From: Alphaproteobacteria bacterium
Lineage (GTDB): Bacteria > Pseudomonadota > Alphaproteobacteria > Ferrovibrionales > Ferrovibrionaceae
Reading direction: 5' to 3'
DNA: 64,000 nucleotides
NCBI GenBank assembly: GCA_947473805.1
Contig: CANJGB010000004.1
Coordinates: 62,001-126,000, forward strand
How positions within the stretch are numbered: the stretch's first letter is position 1; each line of letters opens with the position of its first letter. The position numbers and the translations under genes were made by a program. Under the pieces are notes generated by a model that was given only the letters and a program-made list of their open reading frames with translations, made no database searches and had not been told where the DNA came from. This document shows, piece by piece, positions 63,330 to 64,000 of this stretch.

Positions 63330-64000
63330 ACTTGTCGGTCATCTTCCAGACGCCGTCCCAGTCCTGGGGCGGCTCGGCCATGAAGAACTCGCAGCGCTCG
63401 ATGTAGATTTTCGACAGCCCGTCCTTCGGGTTGGCTTTGAGCCCGCCGTTGAACGCGCTGATCGCCTTGGTCCATGACCCTTCGCGGTACAGCGCCAGGC
63501 CATCCTGGAAATGACCCAGCACGTCGCGCATGTTGGGGAAGCTGGCCTCGGTGTGGAAATCCAGCACCTCGTAAATGCCGACAGGCTGGGTCTTGCCCTT
63601 GACGATCACGCGATCCGCCTCGCGCATGCGGTAGGTGCCCTTTAGCTTCTTGCGCGTGAACTCGCTGATCAGCAGCTGGGCCTTGTACTGCTTGCTGGCG
63701 CTTTCCAGGCGCGCGGCGAGGTTCACGCCGTCGCCGATCACGGTGTAGTCCATGCGCTTGGGTGAACCGATATTGCCCGACACCACGGAATCGGTGTTGA
63801 TGCCGATGCCGATCTCCACCGGCCGCTTGCCCAGTTCCTTGCGGGCGTTGTTGAAGTGCGCCAGTTCGCTCAGCATGGTGATGCCGCAGCGCACGGCGCG
63901 GTCTTCGTCGTCGCCATGTGGTAGCGGCAGGCCGAACACCGCCATGATGGCGTCGCCGATGAACTTGTCGAGCATGCCGCCTTCGTTGGTCAGGCAGTCG
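63328..64000 (-). CDS. Class III adenylate/guanylate cyclase catalytic domain, 5' part outside the window
   Basis: The frame remains open to the window edge, so only the C-terminal 224 or so residues are seen. MLDKFIGDAIMAVFGLPLPHGDDEDRAV carries the second metal Asp region, and GIGINTDSVVSGNIGSPKRMDYTVIGDGVNLAARLESASK is the catalytic core with the Asn and Arg transition-state area. KGKTQPVGIYEVLDF ends the domain. A C-terminal TPR-like segment follows (HFQDGLALYREGSWTKAISAFNGGLKANPKDG). Proteins of this layout often have N-terminal sensor and membrane regions. It could produce the ligand for the cNMP domains encoded at 16800. Confidence 0.9.
   Translation of the reverse strand, partial: DCLTNEGGMLDKFIGDAIMAVFGLPLPHGDDEDRAVRCGITMLSELAHFNNARKELGKRPVEIGIGINTDSVVSGNIGSPKRMDYTVIGDGVNLAARLESASKQYKAQLLISEFTRKKLKGTYRMREADRVIVKGKTQPVGIYEVLDFHTEASFPNMRDVLGHFQDGLALYREGSWTKAISAFNGGLKANPKDGLSKIYIERCEFFMAEPPQDWDGVWKMTDK

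Overview
The window is GC-rich, gene-dense chromosomal DNA that looks alphaproteobacterial, probably Rhodospirillales-like. The evidence is an EcfG-type sigma factor surrounded by GGAAC-N16/17-CGTT promoters (the alphaproteobacterial general stress response signature), an ornithine decarboxylase with a long structured leader, many ATGA/GTGA/TTGA gene overlaps, and housekeeping genes of alphaproteobacterial type. No species can be named from the sequence alone. I saw no phage, insertion sequence or CRISPR array.

Layout. 1-8 kb: the end of an LTA synthase/MdoB-like sulfatase, a tightly overlapped sfsA-map-radC operon, a molybdopterin-binding (CinA N-terminal-like) gene with a Rap1a/Tai-like secreted protein, an orphan TctC-type binding protein, tRNA-Leu(UAA), and an SDR-fold protein without the usual catalytic Tyr/Lys. 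8-15 kb: leuA with a possible attenuator leader, then a stress island: EcfG sigma factor, a glycine-zipper lipoprotein, a 61-residue protein, small membrane proteins (DUF1328, ElaB/YqjD-like, holin-like), Fe/Mn superoxide dismutase and an OmpA-family lipoprotein. Five EcfG-type promoters lie in this region. 15-16.7 kb: a leader region and an ornithine decarboxylase-family gene.

16.8-34.5 kb is the most unusual part. Two convergent operons encode redox proteins. The plus-strand operon has a flavoprotein fused to two cyclic-nucleotide-binding domains and a 16-Cys ferredoxin module, a membrane protein with two HX13H helices (predicted bis-heme b), an FHA-TM-decaheme cytochrome c, a frameshifted uracil-DNA glycosylase-family gene, a lipoprotein hydrolase, a five-heme cytochrome and an IalB-like protein. 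The minus-strand operon has a small secreted protein, a tandem GlcG/HbpS-like protein, a large outer-membrane beta-barrel protein, a 1296-residue decaheme cytochrome with LVIVD-type repeats, and a small secreted protein. Together they suggest an electron route from a cytosolic donor through the inner membrane and periplasm to the cell surface. That route is inferred.

34.7-47.3 kb is one long operon: a MORN-repeat secreted protein, a PPC-like secreted protein, and type II secretion genes gspE-F-G-H-I-J-K-L-M-C-D. 47.3-56.3 kb is mostly housekeeping: tRNA-Val(CAC), a tyrosine-phosphatase-like protein, gph, glmU, glmS, two hotdog thioesterases, glutathione peroxidase, an MFS transporter and glutathione reductase. 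56.3-63.3 kb is a surface polysaccharide region: outer-membrane barrel, Wza-like export protein, gmd, galE, UDP-sugar dehydrogenase, a metallophosphatase and rfbC. The window ends inside an adenylate/guanylate cyclase gene.
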